This document shows, one piece after another, positions 43,754 through 52,452 of a stretch of 52,452 bases of DNA (the stretch's first letter is position 1; every line of letters starts with the position of its first letter). The stretch comes from an uncultured Endomicrobiia bacterium (GTDB taxonomy: Bacteria > Elusimicrobiota > Endomicrobiia > Endomicrobiales > Endomicrobiaceae): assembly GCA_938040055.1 (NCBI GenBank), contig CALHWY010000001.1, positions 1 through 52,452 on the forward strand, in the 5' to 3' direction. The position numbers were made by a program, and so were the translations under genes. Below the pieces are notes generated by a model. The model did no database searches and had not been told where the DNA came from. It saw only the letters and a list, made by a program, of their open reading frames with translations.

Positions 43754-46006
43754 ATGCCGAAATATCTTGTAATAGTGGAATCTCCGGCAAAAGAAAAAAC
43801 CATATCGAAGATTTTGGGGAATGATTTCACGGTAAAAAGTTCTTACGGACACATAAGAGATCTGCCTAAAAGCAAGATCGGAATAGACATTGAAAAAGAT
43901 TTCGAGCCCACATACGTGAACGTGGCAAAAGCGAAAAAACTTATATCGGCACTGAAAAAAAGCGCCGCAGAGGCGGATAAAGTTTATCTTGCCACGGATT
44001 TTGACCGCGAAGGCGAAGCCATAGCCTGGCATTTAAAAGAGGCTTTGGATCTGAAAGACAAAAAAACGGCTAGAATAACTTTTCATGAAATCACTTCCGA
44101 AGCGATAAAAGAAGCCGTGGCAAATCCCAGAAAAATCGACATGGGGCTTGTCGACAGCCAGCAGGCTAGAAGAATACTGGACAGACTTGTGGGTTATAAA
44201 CTTTCCCCTCTTTTGTGGAAAAAAATAAAGACCGGGCTTTCCGCGGGAAGAGTGCAGTCCGCGGCGGTAAGGATAATATGCGAGCGGGAAGAAGAGATTA
44301 AAAAATTCATTCCGGCGCAATATTGGAGCATAGACGCGGAACTTGCAAAACAAAAAAGCGGCTCATCCGTTTTCAAAGCGGGCCTTGCGGCAAAAAACGG
44401 GATAAAATTCGAAAAGCTTTCGATCAAAAACAAAGAACAGGCCGACGCTATATTAAAAGAACTTGAAGGCGCGCGTTATATAGTGCACTCCGTTGAAACA
44501 AAACAGCGCAGACGTTCTCCTTATGCGCCTTACACCACGTCTACCATGCAGCAAGACGCTTCAAGAAGGCTGGGTTTTTCAGCTTCAAAAACCATGATGA
44601 CGGCGCAAAAGCTTTATGAAGGCATAAATACCGGAGGAGAAGATTCGTCCGGGTTGATAACGTACATGAGAACCGACTCTTTAAACATAGCAAAAAGCGT
44701 GCAGGCGCAGACATTGAAATTTCTGGAAAGCGAATACGGCAAAAATTTTGTTCCGGCCTCGCCCAGAATATATAAAACGAAAACAAAAGGCGCGCAGGAA
44801 GCCCATGAAGCCATAAGGCCGACCTCACCTTACAGAACTCCGGCTTCGCTTAAGAGCTATCTTACGGCCGACGAGTTCAAACTTTATGAACTGATATGGA
44901 AAAGATTCATAGCCAGCCAGATGTCCGACGCCGTTTACAATACGTCATCCGCGGACATTCTCGCAAACGCTTATACTTTCAGGGCGGCTGGAAGTTCTCT
45001 GGCTTTTGAAGGTTTTTTAAAAGTTTACACTATTGAAGACGCGCAAAAAGACGCGGCTTTGCCGGAACTGGAAGAAGGGGAAGCCCTTGAGCTTAAAACT
45101 CTGGTTCCCCAGCAGCATTTCACGGAGCCGCCGCCTCGCTATAATGAAGCAAGCCTTATAAAAGCTCTTGAAGAACACGGCATAGGAAGGCCGTCCACTT
45201 ACGCGCCCACTATCAAGACCATTCTTGACAGGTTATACGTACGTTTTGAAGGAAAGAAGTTTGTTCCGACAAATTTGGGCTGCGTCGTCAATGAAGTGCT
45301 TAAAAAGCATTTTGCGAACATAGTAGACGTCGAATTTACCGCGGGGATAGAAGAAAAGCTTGACGCCATAGCCGATGAAAAAACGCCTTGGCGCAATGTC
45401 ATAAAAGAATTTTACGCGCCGTTTGAAATAAACCTGTCCGAAGCTGAAAAAAATCTCGAAAGACAAAAAGTCGAGCCGCAAAAATCGGATGAAATCTGCC
45501 CTAAATGCGGCAGACCCATGGTTATAAGAGATTCAAGAAACGGCCGGTTTCTGGGCTGTTCCGGTTATCCCGAATGCAAGACGGCTCTGCCTATGGGAAA
45601 AGACGGCAAAGCCGCCGCGGAGCCGGAAGAAACCGATATGAAATGCGACAAATGCGCAAGCCCTCTGATAAAAAAATCTGGGTTTAAAGGAAAGATATAT
45701 CTGGCCTGCAAAAATTATCCTGAATGCAAAACCACTTATAATATAGATAAAAACGGAAATAAGGTGATGAAGCCGGAACCGGAAAAAACCGATATAAAAT
45801 GCGATAAATGCGGTTCGCTCATGCTTAAACGAATAGGCAAAAGAGGCCCGTTTCTTACCTGTTCGGCCTTTCCGAAATGCAGGAACCTGCAATGGATAAA
45901 AACGGACAAGCCTCAGAAAAAAAAGCCGGGAAAAACCAAAACGAAGAAATCCGCAAAAACGCAGACAAAGCCGGGTACCCTGGCGAAAAAAAGCTCGGGC
46001 AAATAA
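43754..46006 (+). CDS. topA: DNA topoisomerase I
   Basis: Type IA topoisomerase that relaxes negative supercoils. 750 residues: Toprim domain (about 1-115, with KYLVIVESPAKEKTI and the acidic ATDFDREGEAIAWHL), the gate domains, and the catalytic tyrosine in GLITYMRTDS (Y304). The C-terminus carries three C4 zinc-ribbon repeats, each of the form CxKC-N(15-17)-C-N(4-5)-C, at about 580-720. A Lys/Thr-rich tail of about 35 residues follows. GAGG precedes the ATG. Its last 115 bases overlap the start of the recombinase gene in another frame. Confidence 0.97.
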   Translation: MPKYLVIVESPAKEKTISKILGNDFTVKSSYGHIRDLPKSKIGIDIEKDFEPTYVNVAKAKKLISALKKSAAEADKVYLATDFDREGEAIAWHLKEALDLKDKKTARITFHEITSEAIKEAVANPRKIDMGLVDSQQARRILDRLVGYKLSPLLWKKIKTGLSAGRVQSAAVRIICEREEEIKKFIPAQYWSIDAELAKQKSGSSVFKAGLAAKNGIKFEKLSIKNKEQADAILKELEGARYIVHSVETKQRRRSPYAPYTTSTMQQDASRRLGFSASKTMMTAQKLYEGINTGGEDSSGLITYMRTDSLNIAKSVQAQTLKFLESEYGKNFVPASPRIYKTKTKGAQEAHEAIRPTSPYRTPASLKSYLTADEFKLYELIWKRFIASQMSDAVYNTSSADILANAYTFRAAGSSLAFEGFLKVYTIEDAQKDAALPELEEGEALELKTLVPQQHFTEPPPRYNEASLIKALEEHGIGRPSTYAPTIKTILDRLYVRFEGKKFVPTNLGCVVNEVLKKHFANIVDVEFTAGIEEKLDAIADEKTPWRNVIKEFYAPFEINLSEAEKNLERQKVEPQKSDEICPKCGRPMVIRDSRNGRFLGCSGYPECKTALPMGKDGKAAAEPEETDMKCDKCASPLIKKSGFKGKIYLACKNYPECKTTYNIDKNGNKVMKPEPEKTDIKCDKCGSLMLKRIGKRGPFLTCSAFPKCRNLQWIKTDKPQKKKPGKTKTKKSAKTQTKPGTLAKKSSGK

Positions 46007-46863
46007 ACGCTTTTAAAAAATATCTTAAAGCCGAAAGGAATTTTTCCGATCACACTTTAAGGGCTTATTGCGCCGATATTTTAAATTTCGCCCTATTCTG
46101 CGAAAAACAAGGGACCGAATTTGCCGGCGCGGACAAATATCTGATCCGCTCCTTTTTCGCACAGCCGCAGCAAAGCAAATTAAGCAAAGCCGCTTTGGCG
46201 CGCAGGTTTGCGGCGCTGCGTTCTTTTTATAAATTTCTGGTCATTAACGCAATAGCTGAAAAAAGTCCTCTTGAACATATGAGCGGGCCGAAAAAAGATA
46301 AAAAAGTCCCCGGATTTCTTACGGAAGACGAAATGCAGGCTCTTTTCAATCTTCCCGACATCAAACTGCGCGACAGGGCGATGATAGAAATTCTTTATTC
46401 CTGCGGACTTAGAATAGAAGAGCTGATGAGTCTGGACATTAAAAACATAGACTTTTTCGGCAATACCGTAACCGTCACGGGCAAAGGCGGCAGACAAAGA
46501 ATAGTGCCCGCCGGAGACAAATGTCTCGGGATTATGATGGAATATATCAAAGAAAGGCGTTTTTCGGGACTTCCCGCGGGAACCGATGATCCGGCTTTTC
46601 TGGGAACCGGCGGCAAAAGGCTTCAACAAAGAACCGCCAGAAGGGCGCTGCATAAATGGTTTGTCAAAGCCGGCTTTAAAAAGAAAGTCAGCCCGCATAC
46701 TTTAAGGCATACTTTCGCCACTCATATTCTTGACCGGGGCTGCGATCTCAGAAGCGTTCAGGAAATGCTCGGACATAAAAATCTTTCGACAACGCAGGTT
46801 TACACCCATATTACCGTAGAAAGCCTGAAAAAAGTTTATGAAAAAGCCCATCCGAGAAAATGA
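45892..46863 (+). CDS. xerC: Site-specific tyrosine recombinase XerC/XerD
   Basis: Resolves chromosome dimers at dif. 323 residues from the ATG at 45892, which has AGGA seven bases upstream. The first 38 codons overlap the topA tail and encode a Lys/Asn-rich extension not typical of the family; core homology starts at about INAFKKYLKAERNFSDHT. All catalytic residues are visible: Arg in SCGLRIEELMSL, Lys in TGKGGRQRIVPAG, HTLRHTFATHIL, and the last His and Tyr in LGHKNLSTTQVYTH (Y304). Position after topA argues for XerC, but XerD cannot be excluded. Confidence 0.92.
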   Translation: MDKNGQASEKKAGKNQNEEIRKNADKAGYPGEKKLGQINAFKKYLKAERNFSDHTLRAYCADILNFALFCEKQGTEFAGADKYLIRSFFAQPQQSKLSKAALARRFAALRSFYKFLVINAIAEKSPLEHMSGPKKDKKVPGFLTEDEMQALFNLPDIKLRDRAMIEILYSCGLRIEELMSLDIKNIDFFGNTVTVTGKGGRQRIVPAGDKCLGIMMEYIKERRFSGLPAGTDDPAFLGTGGKRLQQRTARRALHKWFVKAGFKKKVSPHTLRHTFATHILDRGCDLRSVQEMLGHKNLSTTQVYTHITVESLKKVYEKAHPRK

Positions 46864-47177
46864 AAAAACGTTTGAAAAATAAAAAAACAATACGCGCGCA
46901 AGATTAGACCGTTTTTCGGGCGGGAAAAAAGCAGATTCTCTTTTCCGGTTTTTCCTTTTTACCGGCCGACTCCGCGCTTTGCATGCGCGGGCGGATAAAA
47001 AAAACGTTTTTGCCGAAAGAAAAAAAGCTTTTCGGGCGTATGTCCGGATATTGCGCAAAACCGCGTATTTTTTGCGCGTCAGGCTCTTTTTTTATTTATC
47101 TTTTTCCAAAAAGGAATATGTCCGGCAAAGAGAAAAATTTTTTGCAGTTGCGAACTGCCGGATGTTTTATAAAATTT
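46864..47177. other. 314-bp spacer between xerC and the UBA-like gene
   Basis: AT/GC mosaic with no supportable gene. The frame of the next gene is open through most of it from 46983, but that part has aberrant codon use and no family-like content, so I treat it as non-coding. No strong promoter is evident. Confidence 0.5.
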
Positions 47178-48080
47178 ATGAAAAATAAAGATAATGTGAT
47201 TCTTTTAATGGAAGAAACCGGCTGCGAACAGCGCGAAGCCGAACTCGCTTTAGCGCTTTCAGGCAATGATCTTGAAAAAGCCATAACGAAAATCGGCATA
47301 TTGTTAAAATTCATTACGGCTTTTAAAATAAAGTTCATTCTGCCGCAGGAAAACATTTACGGGCTTATGCATATTGCCGTAAATATGAAAAACGCGGAAA
47401 TACTGCGTTTGAGCATGGTCGCATCGCGCAATCCGGCCGTATATGAAAACTCAGCTTCAATGGACTGGTTTTCTTTTGAAAAAGCCATATTTTCATGCAG
47501 GCTTGATTCGGGAGCGATGGAAAACTATACGCAAAACATCGAAGAGAAATTAAAGAGGCATATCGCCAAAGAGCTGAAACTTATACCCCTTATTTCAAGA
47601 GAAGAAATGCTGAAAATAATAAAAACTTTTTTCAGTCCGGTTGCGGCGGAAGCGGAAATAATAAGCGAAGAGCTCAGCCTCACGCAGTTTAAAAAACTGC
47701 CGGATTACGACAATAAACAAAATGAAACTTCATTTACCGGTTATGATCTCGGCTTTGTAAGGCTTGACGTGGAAATACTTGAAGATCTCAACGGCAAACC
47801 GGCCGGAAAACTAGCGGAAGGAGATACCGTTTTGTCAATGATAACGGATGAAAGAGATATAGCCCATTATCTCGCCCATCTGATAGGCGGAAGAAAAGAC
47901 GGAAACATGATACCTCTTCCGGCCATGGTAAAAAAGATCGCGGCAAAAAACGACGATTTTGAAATACAGCTCCATTATGCGCCCTCAATAACCGGAGTGG
48001 CAAAGATAGGGAGCAAAACTCTTCTTAAAGTGCTTGAAACGAAAAACCGTCCGTGGTGGCGCAAAATCATGCCCTGGTAA
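47178..48080 (+). CDS. Unknown protein with UBA-like N-terminus
   Basis: 300 residues from the ATG at 47178. The first 45 residues (EETGCEQREAELAL, then ALSGNDLEKAITKI) fit a UBA/TS-N three-helix fold as in EF-Ts and NAC-type proteins. The rest is a mixed helical and strand region, with LGFVRLDVEILEDLNGK and MITDERDIAHYLAHLIGG, ending in an aromatic-rich NRPWWRKIMPW. No signal peptide or membrane segment. No Shine-Dalgarno sequence precedes the ATG. I do not recognise the family. Upstream is xerC and downstream a spacer, so context is uninformative. Confidence 0.72.
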   Translation: MKNKDNVILLMEETGCEQREAELALALSGNDLEKAITKIGILLKFITAFKIKFILPQENIYGLMHIAVNMKNAEILRLSMVASRNPAVYENSASMDWFSFEKAIFSCRLDSGAMENYTQNIEEKLKRHIAKELKLIPLISREEMLKIIKTFFSPVAAEAEIISEELSLTQFKKLPDYDNKQNETSFTGYDLGFVRLDVEILEDLNGKPAGKLAEGDTVLSMITDERDIAHYLAHLIGGRKDGNMIPLPAMVKKIAAKNDDFEIQLHYAPSITGVAKIGSKTLLKVLETKNRPWWRKIMPW

Positions 48081-48700
48081 TGACGGGCTTGCCGCCCGGC
48101 GGAGCATTAATAAAAAAAAGGACTTTTCCCGCCGTTTTACGCTTTATAATGCCGAGATTGCCGTCCGGCAAAAGCGCCTTTTTATTATTTTTATTTCTTT
48201 CAAATCTGCAATTTTACAATTGAAGATTCTGTTATAAGAGCCGAAAAACGGCAAAGTCTTTTTACACGTTAAAAAAAGATGCCGCTTTTTTGTCCGGCTG
48301 AGCCGGAAGTTTTTATAAAGCGGGGCAAAAAAGCCGGAAGATATGCCGTCAAAGCATATTGCCGCGGAAATATCGGGGGATTTGTAAATCCGCTTTCGGC
48401 GCTTCGGATAAAATTAAACTTAAATACGAATAATCAAGGCAGGAAAATATATTTCAAAAACGGCATAAAAACGACAAAAAACAATGAATTAAAACAATGC
48501 CGGCAAGCTATGCTTCGATATATTTCTTCCGTTGCGCCCGCCAAAGCGCGCAAAACAAAATTTCCGGGACTTTGCAGCCGACAGGCGGCTAAAAAAGCCT
48601 TTCTGCGCGAATTTCAGAAAAAAACGGAAAAATAAGGATATGTCTTATGCGGCGCCGAAAAATAAATCATCAAAACCTAAAGTCCGGCAAAAAAAGTTTT
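48081..48700. other. 620-bp spacer between convergent genes
   Basis: Holds small GC hairpins (palindrome TTGCCGTCCGGCAA at 48158-48171; stem at 48293-48307). A 118-codon plus-strand frame (48279-48635) begins inside the terminator-like hairpin and has no Shine-Dalgarno sequence, so I do not call it a gene. Confidence 0.55.
48293..48315 (+). terminator. Small intrinsic terminator-like hairpin
   Basis: TCCGGC-TGA-GCCGGA followed by AGTTTTTAT on the plus strand, about 210 bp after the UBA-like gene. Confidence 0.45.
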
Positions 48701-49144
48701 TCAGCCGTTAGCGGCCTTTTTTACTTTTTTTTCCGGCTTTTGCGAATTGTTTTTTTTTGCGTTTTTTTCTCCGGCTTTTATTTTTTTCCACATCACTTCC
48801 ACTTCCTCGGCGGTTTTTACTTTATATTTTCCGAAAACGTGCGGATGGCGGCGTATCAGCTTTTTATTCAGTCCCGAGATAATGCCGCTTAAATCGAACG
48901 TTTTGTTTTCTTTTCCTATCCGCGCATGAAAAACAACCTGAAGAAGAACGTCGCCGAGCTCTTCTTCCAGATTTTTCATATCTTTTTTTTCGACGGCTTT
49001 TTTAACTTCTTTCGATTCCTCAATAAGATATCTTACCAGAGATTCGTGCGTCTGCTTCCTGTCCCAAAGACAGCCTCCTTTTTTTGCCCGCAGTTTCGCC
49101 ATGATAGAGACAAGCTTGTCGAATTCTTTCAAATACTTTTTCAT
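48701..49144 (-). CDS. mazG: Nucleoside triphosphate pyrophosphohydrolase MazG, single-domain
   Basis: Hydrolyses (d)NTPs to monophosphates and helps remove damaged nucleotides. 147 residues from the ATG at 49144 (AAGGA seven bases upstream; a GTG two codons earlier is less well placed). The start shows LRAKKGGCLWDRKQTHESL, then the metal-binding EESKEVKKAVEKKD followed by EEELGDVLLQVVFHA, then RRHPHVFG and EVEVMWKKIKA. It corresponds to one MazG domain, about half of the E. coli protein, with a Lys-rich low-complexity tail of about 25 residues. Confidence 0.92.
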   Translation of the reverse strand: MKKYLKEFDKLVSIMAKLRAKKGGCLWDRKQTHESLVRYLIEESKEVKKAVEKKDMKNLEEELGDVLLQVVFHARIGKENKTFDLSGIISGLNKKLIRRHPHVFGKYKVKTAEEVEVMWKKIKAGEKNAKKNNSQKPEKKVKKAANG

Positions 49145-49556
49145 TTTCACATCCTTAATAAAAAAAAGTTAAAGCTTTGTTTCCAAGAACAGCGGCTCAA
49201 ATACTTTTTCATTTTCAGATTCTTTTTAATATGATTTTGCCCTGATATCCGCTCTTTACGCCAAAACGTCTTTTATTTACATATCATACCTATTTTTTAA
49301 AAACCCGCCTCAAAATCCGCCGGAACAAGAAACCGAAGACGGCGTCTGCAAAAGCAGGCGGACGTACCACCGGCGTAAATTAAAATTTTATCGTCAGAAA
49401 ACGCCTCTTTTCACTGCAAAAACATATGCGCTGTTTGCATTTATCCGCCGCCGGCGCCCGCCTAAAACGCCCGCATTTTGCCGCGCTTTAAAAAACCGGC
49501 TTAAACGGAGCGAATGATCCGCCCGGAAAAAAGCCCGGCATAAAAAACAAAATTTT

Positions 49557-49583
49557 AAACCGGCTCTTTTTGACCGGTTTTTA
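49557..49583 (+). terminator. Hairpin with T-run
   Basis: AAACCGG, 10-base loop, CCGGTTTTTA on the plus strand. The A/T flanks make it usable in either direction. No gene ends close to it, so it may be a relic. Confidence 0.45.
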
Positions 49584-49803
49584 CGGTATTTTTCCCGGAC
49601 TTAAAAATCATTGCGTTTAAACGTCCGGAGATTGCAAACTTCTACTTTTTTGTGAAAGAAAAAGCGGACGTATTGCAAAAATAAGTTTGATTTTTATTTG
49701 TCCGGACTTCTCCGTCCGTATTTTTGCATAAGAAACACAAAGGAAATCCTCTTATATTTCAGGCTTTTAAAAACGCATAATTATTTTATGCTTTTTTTAA
49801 TTT

Positions 49804-49961
49804 CACGCTCCTGCGATTTTTTGCCATGCGCGCCGTCAGTTTATTGCGTATTTTAAGATAATTTTTTCCAAAAAAACAATCCGCTTTAAACTTTGATTTC
49901 AGCCGGCTTATTGCGTATTGTTAAGATAAGGACTTCACACTCCCGCGATTTTTTGTCATGC
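49804..49961. repeat. Duplicated short strings
   Basis: A 26-bp string with GCGATTTTTTG occurs at 49804-49829 and, with three differences, at 49936-49961 (132 bp apart). TTATTGCGTATTTTAAGATA occurs at 49841-49860 and, with one inserted base, at 49908-49928 (67 bp apart). The different offsets show rearranged rather than simple tandem copies. Confidence 0.6.
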
Positions 49962-50115
49962 CGGCCGGATGGATTTATTTCAAACGGCTCTTTTCCGCAA
50001 GACCGTTTTTCGCGCTTTTTTGCTTGAGGCAAAATTTTGTTTTGCCGTCCCGGGCTTGCTTCGCCGCATAAAAGAAATATTTCCGCACCGGCGCATAAAA
50101 CGGCACCTGACGCTT

Positions 50116-51642
50116 TCATCCGTTTTTGCCGGGTTCTCTGTAACGGACGGCTTCCGCTATATGCTGCGTTTTGACGCAAGGACACGCTTCAAGATCGGCT
50201 ATGGTTCTTGCGACTTTCAGTATTCTGTCATAAGCCCTTGCCGACAATTTCAGTTTTTCCATGACGCCGTTTAAAAAACTTTCCGCATCCCCGTCAACGG
50301 CGCAGTATTTTCTGATATCTTTCACGCTCATCGCGGCATTGGAATATATTGCCGAGCCGGCGAATCTTGCAGCCTGTATTTGCCTTGCTTTAAGAACGCG
50401 CTCTTTTATTTTAAGAGAACTTTCCCCTTTTCCCGCTGCGCCCGTTATCTCCGAAACTTTCAAAGCCGGCACTTCGATATGAATATCTATTCTGTCCAGA
50501 AGAGGACCGGATATTTTATTTTTGTACTTTTGTATCTGATAGTCATTGCAGACGCATTCTTTTTCTTTGCGGCCCAGATTTCCGCAAGGGCATGGATTCA
50601 TCGCCGCTACAAGCATAAATGAAGCCGGAAAACTTATAGTGCTTTTGGCGCGGGATACGGTAATGCGCTTGTCTTCGAGAGGCTGCCTTAAAACTTCCAG
50701 AGCGTCCCTTCTGAACTCGGCAAATTCGTCAAGAAACAAAACCCCGTTATGCGCCAGACTCACTTCTCCCGGTTTGGGATTAACGCCTCCGCCGGCCAAA
50801 GCTACGGCGGAAACCGTATGATGCGGGCAGCGGAAAGTTCTGTTTCTTATAAGCCCTCCGGAAAAAGAATGTCCGGACACCGACCATATTTTTGTAGTTT
50901 CGACGGACTCTTCAAAAGACATCGGAGGAAGTATGCCGGGAATTCTTTTGGCGATCATTGTTTTTCCGGACCCCGGAGGCCCGGACATTATTATATTGTG
51001 CGCGCCGGCCGCGGCGATTTCGGCCGCCCTTTTCGCCGAAAACTGGCCTTTTATGTCCGAAAAGTCATACGCGCACGCGCCGTCATCATTTATGCCGTCC
51101 GAACCGTTATATTCGAAAGGCGCCGGGCGGATTTCCCCGTTGATGAACTTAACGGTTTCGGAAAGGGTTTTAAACGCATAGACATTGACCGAACCGGAAA
51201 CGGACGCTTCCAGCCTGTTGTCAAAAGGAACGATAAAATCGGATATCCCTTTGTTTTTGAGACTTAAAGAGATGGGAAGAATTCCTTTGACTTTTCTTAT
51301 TTTGCCGTCAAGCGCGAGTTCTCCGGCCAGGCAAAATCCGGCAAGTTTTTCTTTTTTGATTTTTCCGCAAGAAGCTAGAATGCCCGCGGCTATGGGAAGA
51401 TCGAAAATGCCGCCTTCTTTTTTCAGATCCGCCGGCGCGAGATTAACGGTGATTTTTTTCGCCGGAAAATCGAATCCGGAATTTTTCAAAGCGGCAAAAA
51501 CCCTGTCTTTGGATTCTTTTACGGCGGCGTCAGGCAGCCCGACAATAGAAAAAACGGGCATGCCGGAGGATATGTAAGTTTCAACTTCAATAATGCAGGC
51601 GTCTATGCCGTTGACGGCCGCCGAATACGCGAATGAAATCAT
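50116..51642 (-). CDS. comM: YifB/ComM family Mg-chelatase-like AAA+ ATPase
   Basis: Hexameric helicase that extends branch migration of transforming DNA in competent bacteria. 508 residues: an N-terminal Lon-protease-like domain (about 1-165, with NLAPADLKKEGGIFDLPIA), Walker A MSGPPGSGKTMIAKR (about 220), RCPHHTVSAVALAGGG, Walker B GVLFLDEFAEF, the cysteine pattern NPCPCGNLG with ECVCND, LLDRIDIHIEVP, and a C-terminal domain with LSARAYDRILKVARTIADLE. All features of an active member are present. It complements the intact dprA in the same window. Confidence 0.94.
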   Translation of the reverse strand: MISFAYSAAVNGIDACIIEVETYISSGMPVFSIVGLPDAAVKESKDRVFAALKNSGFDFPAKKITVNLAPADLKKEGGIFDLPIAAGILASCGKIKKEKLAGFCLAGELALDGKIRKVKGILPISLSLKNKGISDFIVPFDNRLEASVSGSVNVYAFKTLSETVKFINGEIRPAPFEYNGSDGINDDGACAYDFSDIKGQFSAKRAAEIAAAGAHNIIMSGPPGSGKTMIAKRIPGILPPMSFEESVETTKIWSVSGHSFSGGLIRNRTFRCPHHTVSAVALAGGGVNPKPGEVSLAHNGVLFLDEFAEFRRDALEVLRQPLEDKRITVSRAKSTISFPASFMLVAAMNPCPCGNLGRKEKECVCNDYQIQKYKNKISGPLLDRIDIHIEVPALKVSEITGAAGKGESSLKIKERVLKARQIQAARFAGSAIYSNAAMSVKDIRKYCAVDGDAESFLNGVMEKLKLSARAYDRILKVARTIADLEACPCVKTQHIAEAVRYREPGKNG

Positions 51643-51812
51643 TTTTTGTCCACTTGTATTTTAAAGAGATTTATTATATAACAAAACCAGAATGCCGCCG
51701 CGTTTGAATTTTTTCGCCGTTTTTTTCGGCGGCTTTTCGTAAAGTATAATAAAAATATTCATAAAGGTAAACATTAAAGTTAAGCCGAAATCAAAAAAAG
51801 GAGATAAAAAAA

Positions 51813-52391
51813 ATGAAGAAAATGTTTTTAAGTTTTTGTCTGGTTTTTCTGCTTGCGCCGGCCGTTTTGGCAAAACCCAACGACGATCAGGAATTTATAG
51901 TAAAAGCCGGAATACAGCCGCAGTCCACGGCTTCTTTCGCGGACAAAAAATATGATACGAATATCGGAATAAGCGCGGGTTTTGAATACTTTAAATATTT
52001 CGGAAATATTTTTGCCGCAGGCGCCGGAGCGGTTTATGATTTGCCGAGAAAATTCAAAGACAAAGACATCGACTCCAGCATAAGCTTTATTCCTATGTAT
52101 GCGGGCGTAAAGATACGCACTCCGCTTGAAAGCCTTAATAACAACTACGCTTTTTTGTCGGGAAGAATAGGATACAGCGCTTTTATGTACAAAGATATTG
52201 ACAGTATAAGTTCCTCGTCGGGAGGGCTTTATTACGGAGTGGGGCTGGGAGTAAGCATAGATTATCTGGTGTTGGAAGCACTGTATTCAATAAGCAATTA
52301 CAGCTATAAAGTGAAACCGCCGTTAGGAGACGAAACTTTTAATGAGCGGTATTGTACGATTTCGATTTACGCGGGCTTTAAATTCGAATAA
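51813..52391 (+). CDS. Outer-membrane beta-barrel protein
   Basis: 192 residues with a signal peptide (KKMFLSFCLVFLLAPAVLA, cleavage before KPND). Alternating amphipathic strands follow, such as NIGISAGFEYF, IFAAGAGAVYDL, PMYAGVKIRTPL, AFLSGRIGYSAF and YYGVGLGVSIDYL, ending in ISIYAGFKFE. That is a pattern of about 8 strands as in small OmpX/OmpA-like barrels, though the last residue is Glu rather than Phe. AAGGAGA precedes the ATG, and a TATAAT box lies near 51747. A GCGGC/GCCGC hairpin (52398-52425) follows the stop. It shows that the cell has an outer membrane. Confidence 0.82.
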   Translation: MKKMFLSFCLVFLLAPAVLAKPNDDQEFIVKAGIQPQSTASFADKKYDTNIGISAGFEYFKYFGNIFAAGAGAVYDLPRKFKDKDIDSSISFIPMYAGVKIRTPLESLNNNYAFLSGRIGYSAFMYKDIDSISSSSGGLYYGVGLGVSIDYLVLEALYSISNYSYKVKPPLGDETFNERYCTISIYAGFKFE

Positions 52392-52452
52392 TTCAAAAGC
52401 GGCGGACAAAAAATTTTAAGCCGCTGCGCAAAATTAAATCCGGGCCGGCGTT

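Larger units (their letters stand above)
49151..50115. other. 965-bp spacer, the longest gene-free stretch
   Basis: No gene I can support. It holds a likely terminator and duplicated short strings (listed separately). Short frames have random-looking products. Confidence 0.55.

Noticed and set aside
48279..48635. A 118-codon plus-strand frame in the spacer before mazG
   Set aside because: It begins next to a terminator-like hairpin, has no Shine-Dalgarno sequence, and its composition is unlike the real genes.
1..52452. tRNA, rRNA, CRISPR arrays, insertion sequences, prophage
   Set aside because: I looked through the spacers for T-loop strings, regularly spaced repeats, terminal inverted repeats with transposase genes and phage genes and found none I could support. 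A covariance-model scan would settle the small RNAs.

Overview
The window is chromosomal DNA of a Gram-negative-type bacterium with moderate-to-low GC. It carries a division and cell-wall cluster, outer-membrane-type and periplasmic proteins, several 300-950 bp spacers with no convincing gene, decayed genes, and one giant secreted/membrane protein gene of 12.8 kb. Together with a GH57 branching enzyme beside a DUF4912 protein, this resembles Elusimicrobiota (Endomicrobium-like). That placement is inference from gene content, not from a marker I can test here. I see no rRNA, tRNA, CRISPR array, insertion sequence or prophage.

Layout. 1-3.4 kb (minus): hisC, a decayed aroA remnant and a complete bifunctional pheA with its own strong promoter. 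3.4-16.8 kb (minus): a two-gene unit made of a small secreted protein and a 4272-residue protein. The giant carries an N-terminal hydrolase-like region, two GHKL-like segments and five copies of a membrane module with conserved histidines about 69 residues apart. A terminator-like hairpin lies just before the giant's start codon. 16.9-17.7 kb (plus): the membrane half of an LTA-synthase/sulfatase-family protein without its catalytic domain. 17.7-25.2 kb (minus): queF-murC-murB-ddl-ftsQ-ftsA-ftsZ-pgeF. 25.6-26.9 kb (plus): an unknown tail-anchored protein. 27.7-32.9 kb (minus): glyA, a HerA-like ATPase, tsaC and a secreted repeat protein. 33.4-38.1 kb (minus): argJ, a Sel1-repeat protein, argC and rsmI. 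38.7-42.5 kb (minus): DUF4912 protein, GH57 branching enzyme and a GAF/HD-GYP phosphodiesterase. 42.6-48.1 kb (plus): dprA, topA, xerC and an unknown protein with a UBA-like N-terminus. 48.7-51.6 kb (minus): mazG and comM. 51.8-52.4 kb (plus): an outer-membrane beta-barrel protein.

How the genes fit together. The 17.7-24.8 kb cluster makes the last cytoplasmic peptidoglycan precursors (MurC, MurB, Ddl) and the divisome core (FtsQ, FtsA, FtsZ). argJ and argC are two steps of the arginine pathway. pheA and hisC remain intact while the local aroA is a fossil. dprA and comM indicate competence/recombination functions.

Most unusual elements: the modular giant protein and its apparent attenuator; three genes whose predicted transcription start falls on the start codon; a possible ATT start in murB; a 13-residue insertion just before the self-cleavage site of ArgJ; and a 115-bp topA/xerC overlap.
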